64,000 nt of DNA from contig NZ_NIDE01000001.1 in NCBI RefSeq assembly GCF_002197845.1, positions 992,001-1,056,000 of the forward strand, read 5' to 3'. Positions 8,764-17,405 of the stretch are shown here, piece after piece. The DNA comes from Fimbriiglobus ruber. GTDB lineage: Bacteria > Planctomycetota > Planctomycetia > Gemmatales > Gemmataceae. Under the pieces are notes generated by a model. It worked only from the letters and a program-made list of their open reading frames with translations, searched no databases and was not told the origin of the DNA. A program made the position numbers and the translations under genes. Each line of letters opens with the position of its first letter. Position 1 is the stretch's first letter.

Positions 8764-9507
8764 ATGATTCGCCTCGGCGTTAACATCGACCACGTCGCGA
8801 CTGTTCGGCAGGCCCGTCGGGCGAAGGAACCGGACCCGGTCGCGGCTGCCGTGTTGGCCATGCTAGGCGGCGCGGACGGGATCACCGTCCACCTCCGCGA
8901 AGACCGCCGCCATATCCAGGACCGTGACGTACACGTGCTGCGCGAGATCGTCACTACGCGCCTCAACCTCGAACTGGCGGCCTACGAGGAGATCATCCAG
9001 ATCGCTCTCAAGGTCAAGCCGGACGAGGCCACACTTGTCCCCGAGAAACGGCAAGAATTAACCACCGAAGGCGGGCTGGACGTCTGCGCGAACGCCGACG
9101 CGATCCGCGGGGCGGTGGACCGCTTGAAGGCGGCGGGTATCCACGTTTCCCTGTTCATCGACCCGCACCTGGAACAGATTGACATGGCGAAGACGCTCGG
9201 CGCGGACGCGATCGAGTTCCAGACGGCAAGTTACTCTGAGGCGGTTGGCGCGGACGCGGTCGCGAACGAGTTGGCGAAACTCCACACGGCGACCGCCCAC
9301 GCGAAGAACCGCGGCCTCCACGTCCACATGGGTCACGGGCTGAACTATTACAACGTCAAGCCGATCGTCCGCATCCCCGGCGTCGAGGAACTGAACATCG
9401 GGCACAGTATCGTGAGCCGGGCGGTGTTGGTCGGCTTTGAGCGGGCGGTGCGGGAAATGAAAGAAGTGATGCAAGAACACTACCCGCTGGCCAAAAAGCA
9501 GCCGTGA
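8764..9507 (+). CDS. pdxJ: Pyridoxine 5'-phosphate synthase
   Basis: A 247-residue PdxJ, the TIM-barrel enzyme that condenses 1-deoxy-xylulose 5-phosphate with 3-amino-2-oxopropyl phosphate to make pyridoxine 5'-phosphate. The N-terminal strand [17 protein letters not shown] is diagnostic; [26 protein letters not shown] and the phosphate-binding end [20 protein letters not shown] follow. Start ATG 8764 fits both the family N-terminus and an AGGAC element ten bases upstream; ATG 8743 sits at the edge of the hairpin and has no ribosome site. No other B6 gene is adjacent, so it is probably a stand-alone housekeeping gene. Confidence 0.95.
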   Translation: MIRLGVNIDHVATVRQARRAKEPDPVAAAVLAMLGGADGITVHLREDRRHIQDRDVHVLREIVTTRLNLELAAYEEIIQIALKVKPDEATLVPEKRQELTTEGGLDVCANADAIRGAVDRLKAAGIHVSLFIDPHLEQIDMAKTLGADAIEFQTASYSEAVGADAVANELAKLHTATAHAKNRGLHVHMGHGLNYYNVKPIVRIPGVEELNIGHSIVSRAVLVGFERAVREMKEVMQEHYPLAKKQP

Positions 9508-9511
9508 TCGA

Positions 9512-10111
9512 TTAGGTCGCTTGGATGAAGTGCATCAGTATGCCCAGGATTTTCCCTACGTTGTCGACGTACACGTCGTTCGGATGAACGACGATCTCGT
9601 TTCCTTCGTGCTTGAGAAACCGCCACTCAGTTCCGGTCGTGCAAACGCCGTAAGCAATCCGAGTCGGCCGCCCCTCGTTTTCGTTGAACAGTTTGGCAGC
9701 ATAGGTCGTAGCGATGCACTGGCCCATTCCGCCCATCAAGTCCACGTTTTTGGCTTCGACGATCGCCACCAGTGGGGCCGTCATGAGCATCGGCGACGGC
9801 GATCTCGCGAGTACGAAGTCGCAGACGCCGTTGAGCCCGCGAGCGGGGTCGGCGTCGAGAGGTGGCCCCGAAAAGAGGGCGATCTGATTGCCGGCTAACC
9901 GTTGAAGTTCGAGCAGGATGGGCGCGATGACAAATTCGGAACGTGCTTTTTCCGTGTTGTTCAAAGACGCCAGCGGAATGCTTCGGTTCAACGACGCCTG
10001 CACGGTTGGTTCGACAGCAAGAACCGGAACATTTGGGAACAAATCTTCCGTTCGGAAAACGAGGCCCAAATCTTTGAGAACCTTCGGGAACTTGAAGTCA
10101 CCGAATGCCAT
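9512..10111 (-). CDS. PD-(D/E)XK nuclease-fold-like protein
   Basis: A 199-residue protein with an ATG at 10111 preceded by GAGAA. The central part reads GVCDFVLARSP, then APLVAIVEAKNVDLMGGMGQ, that is Asp, hydrophobic strand, Glu-x-Lys, followed by a glutamine in the next helix. This is the order of catalytic residues in PD-(D/E)XK nucleases of the restriction-like superfamily. No partner methyltransferase or helicase is present, so a defence role is not supported. It is the last gene of a minus-strand set after the MBL hydrolase and the EIIA gene. The fold call is an inference from one motif. Confidence 0.6.
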   Translation of the reverse strand: MAFGDFKFPKVLKDLGLVFRTEDLFPNVPVLAVEPTVQASLNRSIPLASLNNTEKARSEFVIAPILLELQRLAGNQIALFSGPPLDADPARGLNGVCDFVLARSPSPMLMTAPLVAIVEAKNVDLMGGMGQCIATTYAAKLFNENEGRPTRIAYGVCTTGTEWRFLKHEGNEIVVHPNDVYVDNVGKILGILMHFIQAT

Positions 10112-10186
10112 ATGATTTTCTCGCGTTCTCTACTCGATCTGGATATCGAGCATCTTACTCCGCTGGTAGTCGAACGCCGCTTGGGA

Positions 10187-10573
10187 TCACCTCGGATCGC
10201 GCAATTGCTGCGCAATCTCTTCAAGAAATCGCAAATGATCGCTCTTCTGCTCTGCGGAAAGAAGCAGCAAACAGACGACGTGTACCGGTTGGTTGTCGAT
10301 CCCGGTGAATGCCACGCCGCCCGGGAATGTGGCGATGGCGGCCATGGCGTCAGTGACGCCCGAATGCCGCCCGTGTGGGACGGCAACGCCTCTGCCGATG
10401 CCGGTCGAGCCCAGCGTTTCGCGACGCAAAATAGCCGCCATCACTTCGTCAACGAAGGCGGGAGGAATCCGCCCGTCAGCCACCAACCGATCCACGACGG
10501 CGCGGATCGCGACCGCTTTGTCGCGGATCGGTTCGGGTGGCATCTCGTAACGCGAAAAGATCAGCGGCAACAT
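10187..10573 (-). CDS. PTS EIIA (PtsN-type) domain protein, possibly truncated
   Basis: A 128-residue EIIA type-2 domain, the phosphotransfer module of sugar or nitrogen PTS. The phospho-acceptor histidine sits in GIGRGVAVPHGRHSG, preceded by VDEVMAAILRRETLGSTG and followed by VHVVCLLLLSAEQ and HLRFLEEIAQQLRDP, all family landmarks. The protein is about 20 residues shorter than usual: a TGA at 10187-10189 ends it right after LRDPR. Reading through in the same frame gives 18 more plausible codons to a TAG at 10130-10132, which would then leave a normal 18-base gap to the next gene. Upstream, the MBL gene ends 11 bases before this start, so the three genes look like one operon. Confidence 0.78.
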   Translation of the reverse strand: MLPLIFSRYEMPPEPIRDKAVAIRAVVDRLVADGRIPPAFVDEVMAAILRRETLGSTGIGRGVAVPHGRHSGVTDAMAAIATFPGGVAFTGIDNQPVHVVCLLLLSAEQKSDHLRFLEEIAQQLRDPR

Positions 10574-10584
10574 CCATCACCCGG

Positions 10585-11664
10585 CTATTCCGCCCCCGGC
10601 CCGCGCAGTAGTGCCGGCACGGCCGCGGCGTGGGCGGTGGCCGGTTCACGCTGGAAATAATCGAGCGGGGCCGGGCGGGCGCCCAGGGTGTTGTGGTCGA
10701 TCTTGCCCTGGTACTCGTTGTAGACGTGCTTCACGTTCTCTTTGATGTCCTTGGCCGCCTTGCCGGTCCATTCCTTGTACCAGGCCATGTCGAGGCTGTC
10801 GGTGATTTCGTCCAGCGGTTTCTTCGCGTCCATTCCCTTCTTGATCTCGGCTCGCATGTCGACGAAGTACCGTTTCTGCTTGGCAAGGACGTCCTTCCCG
10901 CCGACCTTCCCGTGCCCGGGGCAGATCAGGTCGACGTCGAGTTTCTGCATCCCTTCGAGACACGTCACCCATGTGGCCGAGTTCGCGTGGCCCATGAAAT
11001 TGAACGCGCCGTTTACGCAGGCGTCGCCGGTGCAGAGGATCTTTTGCTTGGGCAGGTAGGCGACGGCGTCCCCGCGGGTGTGGCTGTGGCCGAAGTAGCG
11101 GAACTCGACGCGCTGGGTGCCGTCGTCCAGCACGTACTTGTCGTCGAACGAGATGTCGGCTTTTTTCAGCTCGTTGTCCCGGATGTCTTTCCGGTCCTTG
11201 GCCGCGTCCGCCCACGACTTCGGGCCAGCTGTTTCGAGGAGCCGCGCGGCGTTCGTGTGGGCGACGATCTTGGCACCCTCCTTGGCCCAGATGCAATTGC
11301 CGTAGGCGTGGTCGCCGTGGTGGTGCGTGTCGAGAACGTATTTGATCGGCTTGTCCGTCGTCTTCTTGATCGCCGCGATCACGTCGCCGGCTTCTTTCGG
11401 GAAGTTCGCGTCCACGACCACCACGTAGTCCTTGAACACGATCCAGATGTTGTTGCTGCCGCCGAACGGCACCTTCGGGTCAGTCGCACTGATCGATGAG
11501 TAACGGAAGAAAACGCCGGGCGCGATTTCGGTCACGTCGTCGAACTTCATGTCCGGGATTTTGACTTTTGCGGCAGCTTCCGGGGCCGGCTTGTCTTCGG
11601 CCGCCATGACCGCGAGGACGAAGACACCCGCAACAACGGTCAGCATGGCAATACGCTTCAGCAT
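10585..11664 (-). CDS. Exported MBL-fold metallo-hydrolase
   Basis: A 359-residue protein with a signal peptide (MLKRIAMLTVVAGVFVLAVM) and a metallo-beta-lactamase domain. The zinc site HHHGDHAYGN is followed by YFGHSHTRGDAVAYLP, CTGDACVNGAFNFMGHAN and the distal LICPGHGKVGG, so all metal ligands are present. The helical tail at residues 265-330 resembles the C-terminus of MBL proteins related to the quinohemoprotein-associated or SoxH-like branch; substrate is unknown. It is the first gene of the minus-strand set that continues with the EIIA gene 11 bases on. Confidence 0.88.
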   Translation of the reverse strand: MLKRIAMLTVVAGVFVLAVMAAEDKPAPEAAAKVKIPDMKFDDVTEIAPGVFFRYSSISATDPKVPFGGSNNIWIVFKDYVVVVDANFPKEAGDVIAAIKKTTDKPIKYVLDTHHHGDHAYGNCIWAKEGAKIVAHTNAARLLETAGPKSWADAAKDRKDIRDNELKKADISFDDKYVLDDGTQRVEFRYFGHSHTRGDAVAYLPKQKILCTGDACVNGAFNFMGHANSATWVTCLEGMQKLDVDLICPGHGKVGGKDVLAKQKRYFVDMRAEIKKGMDAKKPLDEITDSLDMAWYKEWTGKAAKDIKENVKHVYNEYQGKIDHNTLGARPAPLDYFQREPATAHAAAVPALLRGPGAE

Positions 11665-12120
11665 GACGGAACCTGAAGGGGGAAGTTGGCAGAAAAGGCT
11701 CCGGCATTTGACACCGAACGCACCGGAAAATCAACGACCAGGAGAAAACTTGCGAACGGGCGGCGGGACGAATGGGTTGGGACTGGGATGAGGACGCATT
11801 CGTGCCGCTAACTTCTTCAGGCGACAAAGCTGTCACAATCAGACAATTAAGACATTCGGGTGGGTGCGTTCTTTACCTCGAACCCGACAATCGCTGTAAC
11901 CGGAACACTCGGAGTTGCTTGCGCCATCGACCAAGGCTCGTTCTTCACCGCGGTCCTTGAATCGGACGCCCCAAATTCATACAAATTAAGTAGTCACGTC
12001 GCGCGTGTTTACGATTCACGCGGGTCGAATTTGACATCGAATCCCGGTACCCGGCCCTGCGGCTGAAGTCTAACCGGGGATGCTTTTTACGGCAGTTTGC
12101 CGCTGCCGCGAGGTATCGAG
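11665..12120. other. Intergenic region between MBL gene and hisD
   Basis: This 456-base divergent intergenic stretch holds the promoters of the minus-strand MBL set and the his cluster. Short open frames on the plus strand here have no ribosome sites and no recognisable protein. I saw no attenuator-like His-codon leader before hisD. Confidence 0.4.
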
Positions 12121-13542
12121 ATGGCTTCTCTGAAGGTGCGGCGCATCGACCTTACGGCCAATAATGCCGCCCAACAGTTGGCAAAACTCCGAGATCAGTT
12201 CCGAATCGACGCTGAAGTCACGACTCCGCAATCGAAAAAACTCACCCAAGCTGTTTTCGGTGAAGCACTTGCGCCGGCCAAGGCGGTCGAACGCATCTGC
12301 ACGGACGTTCGCGACAAGGGACTCGAAGCTGTTCTCCACTACACGGAGCTTTTTGACAAGGTCAAGTTGAAGCCGGACGCCATCCGGGTCAAAGAATCGG
12401 AACTTGCCGAAGCCCACGCCGCCGCCGAACCGGAATACCTCGATGTCTTGCGCCGCATCCGGTACAACATTGACTCGTTCCAGTCTGGCTTGTTGCACCG
12501 GGACGCCGAGCTGCGGGTCTCCGGATCCCATGAATTGCACCTGCGCTACCGGCCGCTGAACCGCGTCGGCGTTTACTGCCCTGGCGGGGCGGCCGCTTAC
12601 CCCTCGACTCTGCTCATGACTGTCTGCCCCGCCCAGGCCGCTGGGGTGAAGGATATTGCGGTGACGATGCCCCCGAAGGACACCGGGGCATACAACCGCG
12701 ACATGCTCGCCGCCTGCCACGAACTCGGCGTCAAGGAAGTCTACCGGATCGGCGGCGCACAGGCGATCGCCGCTCTCGCCTACGGGACCGAGGGCATTCC
12801 CGGCGTGGACATGGTGGTCGGACCGGGGAACCAGTTCGTTGCCCTGGCGAAGAAGTTCGTCTACGGCACCGTGGCCGTGGATTGTCTGGCCGGGCCGAGC
12901 GAAGTGGTTGTCGTGGCGGACGACTCCGCCCACCCGAACTACGTGGCCCTCGACCTGATCGCGCAAGCCGAACATTCGCCTGGCGTCTCCATCCTCGTGA
13001 CGTGGTACGAACCGTTGCTGGACGAGGTAAAGGAAGCCCTCGAAAAGCGGCTCGCCAAACTCGGCCGCGGCGACCTCGCCCGCGAGTCGCTGGAACGGTT
13101 TGGGGCGTTCGTACTGGCCCCGGATAAGCAAACCGCGATGGAATGTGTGAACGAGATGGCTCCGGAACATCTCCATATCCAGACCCGCGACCCGGACGCG
13201 TTCGCGGAAGAAGTGGACGCCGGGGCGATCTTCCTCGGCCCGTTCACCCCGGTCGCGCTCGGGGACTACGCCGCCGGCCCGTCGCACGTTCTCCCGACCG
13301 GGGGGACCGCGCGGTTCAGTAGCGGCCTCAGTGCCAACGACTTCCGCAAGCGGACCAGCATCATGCGGTTCACCCGGAACGGCCTGCGGGACTTCGCGGA
13401 AGACGTGGCCTTCCTGGCGAACAAAGAAGGGCTGACCGCCCACGCACTTAGCGTCGAGCAGCGAGCGAATGATTCCGGCCCGGCCGCGCGGCCGAAGCCC
13501 AAGCCCGAAAAAGTCGCCCCCGTGGTGGCAACCAAGAAGTAA
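12121..13542 (+). CDS. hisD: Histidinol dehydrogenase
   Basis: A 473-residue HisD, which oxidises L-histidinol to histidine in two NAD-dependent steps. Motifs include NRVGVYCPGGAAAYPSTLLM, RIGGAQAIAALAYGTE, VGPGNQFVALAKKFVYG, LIAQAEHSPG with the catalytic Glu-His pair, and MAPEHLHIQT. The last 30 residues are a Pro/Lys/Ala tail beyond the normal family end. ATG 12121 follows GCGAGG by seven bases. It opens a hisD-hisC-hisB cluster. A perfect 10-base inverted repeat (13563-13572 and 13608-13617) lies between it and hisC. Confidence 0.95.
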   Translation: MASLKVRRIDLTANNAAQQLAKLRDQFRIDAEVTTPQSKKLTQAVFGEALAPAKAVERICTDVRDKGLEAVLHYTELFDKVKLKPDAIRVKESELAEAHAAAEPEYLDVLRRIRYNIDSFQSGLLHRDAELRVSGSHELHLRYRPLNRVGVYCPGGAAAYPSTLLMTVCPAQAAGVKDIAVTMPPKDTGAYNRDMLAACHELGVKEVYRIGGAQAIAALAYGTEGIPGVDMVVGPGNQFVALAKKFVYGTVAVDCLAGPSEVVVVADDSAHPNYVALDLIAQAEHSPGVSILVTWYEPLLDEVKEALEKRLAKLGRGDLARESLERFGAFVLAPDKQTAMECVNEMAPEHLHIQTRDPDAFAEEVDAGAIFLGPFTPVALGDYAAGPSHVLPTGGTARFSSGLSANDFRKRTSIMRFTRNGLRDFAEDVAFLANKEGLTAHALSVEQRANDSGPAARPKPKPEKVAPVVATKK

Positions 13543-13638
13543 GAAAGAGTCGACCGCACCTGACGGGCGTGTGCCGCATCCAGCGACCTCGGTTGTTTGG
13601 CTGTCGTACACGCCCGTTCCGCGTGCGCGAAAACCGCA

Positions 13639-14682
13639 ATGAACAGCATCCGCCCCAACGTCCGTGCGATGGCCGGGTACACGCCCGGCGAGCAGCTCAA
13701 CGACCCGGACATCATCAAACTCAACACGAACGAAAACCCATACCCGCCTTCGCCGCGGGTATTCGAGGCGATTCGTTCGGCCCTCACCGGCGACAAACTG
13801 CGGAAATACCCGCAACCGTTTGGCGACACCTTCCGTCGGACGGCCGCCCAGGTTCTCGGCGTCGACCCGGACGGCATTCTGATCGGTAACGGCTCGGACG
13901 ACGTGCTAACGATCCTGACCCGCACGTTCGTCCCCGAAGGCGGGTTGATCGCCTCGCCGACGCCGAGCTACATCCTTTACAGGTCGCTCGCAGAAATTCA
14001 GGGCGCGAAGTTTGAAACGGTGCCGTTCTCCGGCGACTGGCAGCTCCCCTCGCCGTGGCCCGTCCGCGGTGCACACCTGACTTTTTTGCCGAACCCGAAT
14101 TCGCCCTCCGGGACCGCCTTGCGGTCGGACGAAGTCGAACGGCTGGCGGCCGATATCGGCGGCCCACTGGTGCTTGACGAAGCCTACGCCGACTTCGCGG
14201 AATGGAACGGGCTATCGCTCGTTAAGCGCGTCAAGAATTTGATCGTGACGCGGAGTTTCAGCAAATACTACTCGCTCGCCGGCATCCGCTTCGGCTTTGT
14301 GGCCGCCGACCCTGCGATCATCCGTGAACTGAACAAGGTGAAGGACTCGTACAACTGCGACGTGTTGAGTCTCGCCGCCGCGACGGCCGCGATTGCCGAT
14401 CAGGAGTATTACTCGGACCTCCGCGCCAAGATCGTCGCGACGCGGGGCCGGTTGACAGTCGCGCTCACCGAACTCGGGTTCACCGTGACACCCAGCCAGG
14501 CGAACTTCGTCTGGTGCCGCCGGTCCGACGTGCCGGTGAAACCGATTTACGAGCAGTTGAAGGCCCGTAAAATCCTCTTCCGGTACATGGCCTATGCCGG
14601 GTATGGGGATGGTTTGCGGATCAGTGTCGGGACACCTGCCGAAGTGGAAAAGCTGCTCGCGGAACTCCGCAAGATCGTGTAA
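13639..14682 (+). CDS. hisC: Histidinol-phosphate aminotransferase
   Basis: A 347-residue PLP-dependent class I/II aminotransferase that converts imidazole-acetol phosphate to histidinol phosphate. The N-terminus IIKLNTNENPYPPSPRV, the loop LIGNGSDDVLTILTRTFV, the Asp of VLDEAYADFAEW and the Schiff-base lysine in RSFSKYYSLAGIRFGF are the HisC hallmarks. ATG 13639 is the best family start although its ribosome site is weak. It lies 96 bases after hisD and 42 bases before hisB. Confidence 0.94.
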   Translation: MNSIRPNVRAMAGYTPGEQLNDPDIIKLNTNENPYPPSPRVFEAIRSALTGDKLRKYPQPFGDTFRRTAAQVLGVDPDGILIGNGSDDVLTILTRTFVPEGGLIASPTPSYILYRSLAEIQGAKFETVPFSGDWQLPSPWPVRGAHLTFLPNPNSPSGTALRSDEVERLAADIGGPLVLDEAYADFAEWNGLSLVKRVKNLIVTRSFSKYYSLAGIRFGFVAADPAIIRELNKVKDSYNCDVLSLAAATAAIADQEYYSDLRAKIVATRGRLTVALTELGFTVTPSQANFVWCRRSDVPVKPIYEQLKARKILFRYMAYAGYGDGLRISVGTPAEVEKLLAELRKIV

Positions 14683-14724
14683 CCCGTTCGCACGCCGCAA
14701 GACTATCAGCCTGAGATTCACGCC

Positions 14725-15315
14725 ATGCCGCGAACCGCGACCCTCACGCGCCACACCAACGAGACGAAAATTGACCTGGCCCTCGACCTCGACGGCCGCG
14801 GCACGGCCGACGTGGCCACGGGGGTCGGGTTCTTCGACCACATGCTGACGCACTTGGCCAAGCACGGCATGTTCGATCTCAAGGTCGCCTGTGTCGGCGA
14901 CTTGCACATCGACGCCCACCACACCGTCGAGGACGTGGGCATCTGTTTCGGGAAGGCGCTGGTCCAGGCGGTTGGGGATAAGGCCGGCATCCGTCGTTAC
15001 GGCGACGCGACTGTGCCGATGGACGAAACGCTCGTCACCGCCGCCGTCGACCTCAGCGGCCGGCCGTTCCTCGTGTGGAAAGCCGACGTACCGAACGAAC
15101 TGCTGGGCACCTTTTCGTCTCAACTGGCCGAGGAGTTTTGGCGAGCCGTGTCGTCGGCCGGGCTGATGAACCTTCACGTCATCCTGCACCACGGCCGCAA
15201 CACCCACCACATCATCGAGGCCACGTTCAAGGCCGTCGCCCGCGCGCTCCGGCAGGCGGTCGAGGCCGATCCTCGCGCGGCCGGGGCGATTCCGTCCACG
15301 AAAGGCGTCCTGTAA
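14725..15315 (+). CDS. hisB: Imidazoleglycerol-phosphate dehydratase
   Basis: A 196-residue monofunctional HisB dehydratase that makes imidazole-acetol phosphate. The manganese-binding histidines are visible in GVGFFDHMLTHLAKHG, HIDAHHTVEDVGICFG and HHGRNTHHIIEATFK, and the C-terminus IPSTKGVL is the usual family end. No phosphatase domain is fused, as expected outside gamma-proteobacteria. It follows hisC closely and is probably co-transcribed. Confidence 0.96.
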   Translation: MPRTATLTRHTNETKIDLALDLDGRGTADVATGVGFFDHMLTHLAKHGMFDLKVACVGDLHIDAHHTVEDVGICFGKALVQAVGDKAGIRRYGDATVPMDETLVTAAVDLSGRPFLVWKADVPNELLGTFSSQLAEEFWRAVSSAGLMNLHVILHHGRNTHHIIEATFKAVARALRQAVEADPRAAGAIPSTKGVL

Positions 15316-15364
15316 GAGATCAGGGACGGGGCTCGGAAGTGACCAGAACAGAGGATGTCGTTTC

Positions 15365-15979
15365 GTGAACTTTCTGGCTCACCTTCACCTGTCTCCCGAC
15401 GACCCCGAAGCCATGATCGGCAACCTGCTCGCCGACTTCGTCAAAGGGCCAGACGTGGAGAAACTGCCACCAGTCGTTCGCGCCGGCGTTCGGCAGCACC
15501 GTCTCGTGGACGGGTTCACCGACCGCCACGCGGTCGTCCACCGGAGTATCGCGCGGATCAACCGGGAATGGCACTGGTTCTCGGGCATTATCGTCGACGT
15601 GTATTACGACCACCTGCTCGCCCGAACCTGGAACCGCTATTCGACCGAGCCCCTTCGCGCGTTCGCCGATCGAGCCTACGAAGTGATCCGGCGAGGAATG
15701 TCGCTCGTTCCGGCTGACGAGGAGCCGTTTTTCCACAAATTCGTGCGGAGTGATCGTCTCGTGCAATATGCCACGACGCAAGGGATCGCGGACACACTCG
15801 CTCGAATCTCGAAAATCATCGCGGACCGGATGCCGACACGCGCCGTCCGGCTCGAACTCGCCATGCCGCTGCTTGAAAGTCTGGATGCCGAACTCGCGGT
15901 CGACTTCCACGCCTTCTATCCGACCCTGCAAGAATTCGCGACGACCGCGTTCGAAGCCCCGAACGGAAAACTGGCCTGA
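15365..15979 (+). CDS. ACP phosphodiesterase (AcpH)-like protein
   Basis: A 204-residue protein of the AcpH/HD-like family, which removes the phosphopantetheine arm from acyl carrier protein. The beginning MNFLAHLHLSPDDPEAMIGN and GVRQHRLVDGFTDRHAVV contain the conserved His and Asp residues, and IIVDVYYDHLLARTW is the family core. GTG 15365 is preceded by AGAGGA. It starts 49 bases after hisB and may be read from the his promoter, but no functional link to histidine is known. Confidence 0.85.
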   Translation: MNFLAHLHLSPDDPEAMIGNLLADFVKGPDVEKLPPVVRAGVRQHRLVDGFTDRHAVVHRSIARINREWHWFSGIIVDVYYDHLLARTWNRYSTEPLRAFADRAYEVIRRGMSLVPADEEPFFHKFVRSDRLVQYATTQGIADTLARISKIIADRMPTRAVRLELAMPLLESLDAELAVDFHAFYPTLQEFATTAFEAPNGKLA

Positions 15980-15989
15980 GCGCGTGCGG

Positions 15990-16030
15990 CCGCCGCGCCC
16001 CGAACAGGTATCCTGTGGGAGGCGCGGCGG
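15990..16030. terminator. Hairpin terminator candidate
   Basis: Ten-base arms CCGCCGCGCC (15990-15999) and GGCGCGGCGG (16021-16030) enclose a smaller ACAGG/CCTGT stem. It lies between convergent genes. There is no clear T tract. Confidence 0.45.
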
Positions 16031-16052
16031 GCTCGCGGCGGACGAACGATCA

Positions 16053-16280
16053 CTACATGATGCCGCCGTGAATCCGCTCGGGCGTCATGTGCGACGGCAT
16101 GTCGTTGAACCAGAACCGCCGCCAGAATTCGCCGATCTGGCGGTAGTCTTCTGACTGGTTCATCATCTGGTCCATGCGGGTGACGGGGTCGGCCGCATAC
16201 TGGTTCAGCACGCAACCGGTGTTTCCGAGGGCCGTTGCGGCGAAGACCCCGATCGCCAGCCGTTTGATGGTACGACGCAT
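16053..16280 (-). CDS. Small putative lipoprotein
   Basis: A 75-residue protein from ATG 16280, with GGAGG and a G-rich spacer just upstream. The first 23 residues form a lipoprotein-type signal (RRTIKRLAIGVFAATALGNTGC), although the box GNTGC is weak. The mature part is short and polar, rich in Met, Trp and Arg (WRRFWFNDMPSHMTPERI). I recognise no family. It resembles the many tiny cell-envelope lipoproteins of planctomycetes and stands alone. Confidence 0.6.
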   Translation of the reverse strand: MRRTIKRLAIGVFAATALGNTGCVLNQYAADPVTRMDQMMNQSEDYRQIGEFWRRFWFNDMPSHMTPERIHGGIM

Positions 16281-16476
16281 CGCCCCGCCTCCGTGCGTGT
16301 AAGACCGTGACCGCACTCCGATTTCAATCTCGGCCCGGCGACCCGTTCGGCCGTCCTGCGGGCTTCGATATCCTGGGAGATGTCATTTTTATCGGCACGA
16401 TTGGTCGAGTCCTTGAATCGAAATCGTTCGGCAAATCCCGCAAATCCAGTCCGGCGGTCAGATCGCGTCAACGAAA

Positions 16477-16503
16477 AAAGGCGGGCCAGAATGGCCCGCC
16501 TTT
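16477..16503 (-). terminator. Rho-independent terminator of the second HU gene
   Basis: Twelve-base arms (16477-16488 and 16492-16503) with a 3-base loop, followed on the minus strand by a run of T. It lies 28 bases beyond the stop of the minus-strand HU gene. Confidence 0.85.
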
Positions 16504-16530
16504 GTGCAAATTCGTCGTTGAACAATCCGC

Positions 16531-16992
16531 TTATCGCGGTTTGAGCGGGGCTCCCGTCGTGCCATCGACCAGCGTGTGATTCGCCCCGGCCGTGCCGTTC
16601 ATCGGTGCCCCGGCGCCGACAACGACCTCCTCATGGTCTTCGCCTTCGTCCGATTCAGACGCCCGAGAGTTCTTGCGGGGCTTGCGTTTCGGTTCGGACG
16701 ACGTCTTCATCTGGCGGACGCGTTCTTCCATAATCTTGCCGGGCTGGAACGTCACGACGTTCTTCGCCTCGACCTCGACCGGCTCGTTCGTCCGGGGGTT
16801 TCTCGCCCGACGCGGCTTCCGGCGCTTCACCTCAAACACGCCGAAGTTCCGCAATTCGATGCGGCCTTCGGTCACCAGGGTTTCGACAATCGCGTCGAAG
16901 GTCCACTGCACGATTTCTTTTGTCTGGAGCTGGGTCAAATTGGCCCGCTCGGCAATCTGCTTGACGATTTCTTTTTTGGTCACGTGAGCCAT
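16531..16992 (-). CDS. HU/IHF-family DNA-binding protein with acidic tail
   Basis: A 153-residue protein. Residues 1-95 are a canonical HU/IHF domain: [36 protein letters not shown], the DNA-arm motif [14 protein letters not shown] and [11 protein letters not shown]. Residues 96-153 form a charged, Ser/Glu-rich and then Gly/Ala-rich tail that is not part of the family. ATG 16992 is chosen because the protein then starts at the usual HU N-terminus; a run of G directly precedes it. The two HU genes in the window differ strongly in their arm sequence and so are unlikely to be recent copies. Confidence 0.9.
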   Translation of the reverse strand: MAHVTKKEIVKQIAERANLTQLQTKEIVQWTFDAIVETLVTEGRIELRNFGVFEVKRRKPRRARNPRTNEPVEVEAKNVVTFQPGKIMEERVRQMKTSSEPKRKPRKNSRASESDEGEDHEEVVVGAGAPMNGTAGANHTLVDGTTGAPLKPR

Positions 16993-17405
16993 CCCCCCGA
17001 CGGTACCGTGCCCCTGATTCTCCACCACATGCGTTTCAAGTCTAAGATTTGCAACGGGTAATGTCAAGCACTTTGATCGTAACTCTTGGGATGTTCGGGA
17101 ACGAATCGTTCGTCTGCGGGAGCGGTCTGTTTTGGCCCCGATTTTGGCCGCCACCTCGATCGTAACGTCGTTGGTGGTTTGATTATCGACAAGGCCTCCC
17201 CGCATCTTTTTTGTAAGCCCTCCAGGCTAGAAAACCGACCAGCATTCTACGGCCATTGGGCGTTGCGGCGGCGGGCGTGAATTTTCGCACCGCCTGTAAG
17301 TGCTTTATGTTGCTGTGCTTTCGTAATGTGCTTTGGTGATCATTGTATCTTCAGAAGGCAGCTTTGTTGATACGGCGGACCGAACTGGTGGGATCGAATT
17401 GAAGA
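16993..17405. other. Intergenic region, no gene seen
   Basis: About 410 bases between two minus-strand genes. It must contain the HU promoter. The octamer-like word GTGCTTT occurs three times within 40 bases (17297-17335). Open frames here overlap the tail of the next gene or lack ribosome sites. Confidence 0.4.

Noticed and set aside
9512-10573. A defence island around the PD-(D/E)XK-like protein
   Set aside because: No methyltransferase, helicase, CRISPR or toxin gene is adjacent; only a single nuclease-like motif is seen.
13563-13617. Attenuator between hisD and hisC based on a 10-base inverted repeat
   Set aside because: The loop is 35 bases, there is no His-rich leader peptide or T tract, and the position between two his genes is unusual for attenuation.
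12070-13815. Minus-strand open frame of about 580 codons opposite hisD
   Set aside because: hisD on the plus strand has all catalytic motifs; the opposite frame has no recognisable domain.
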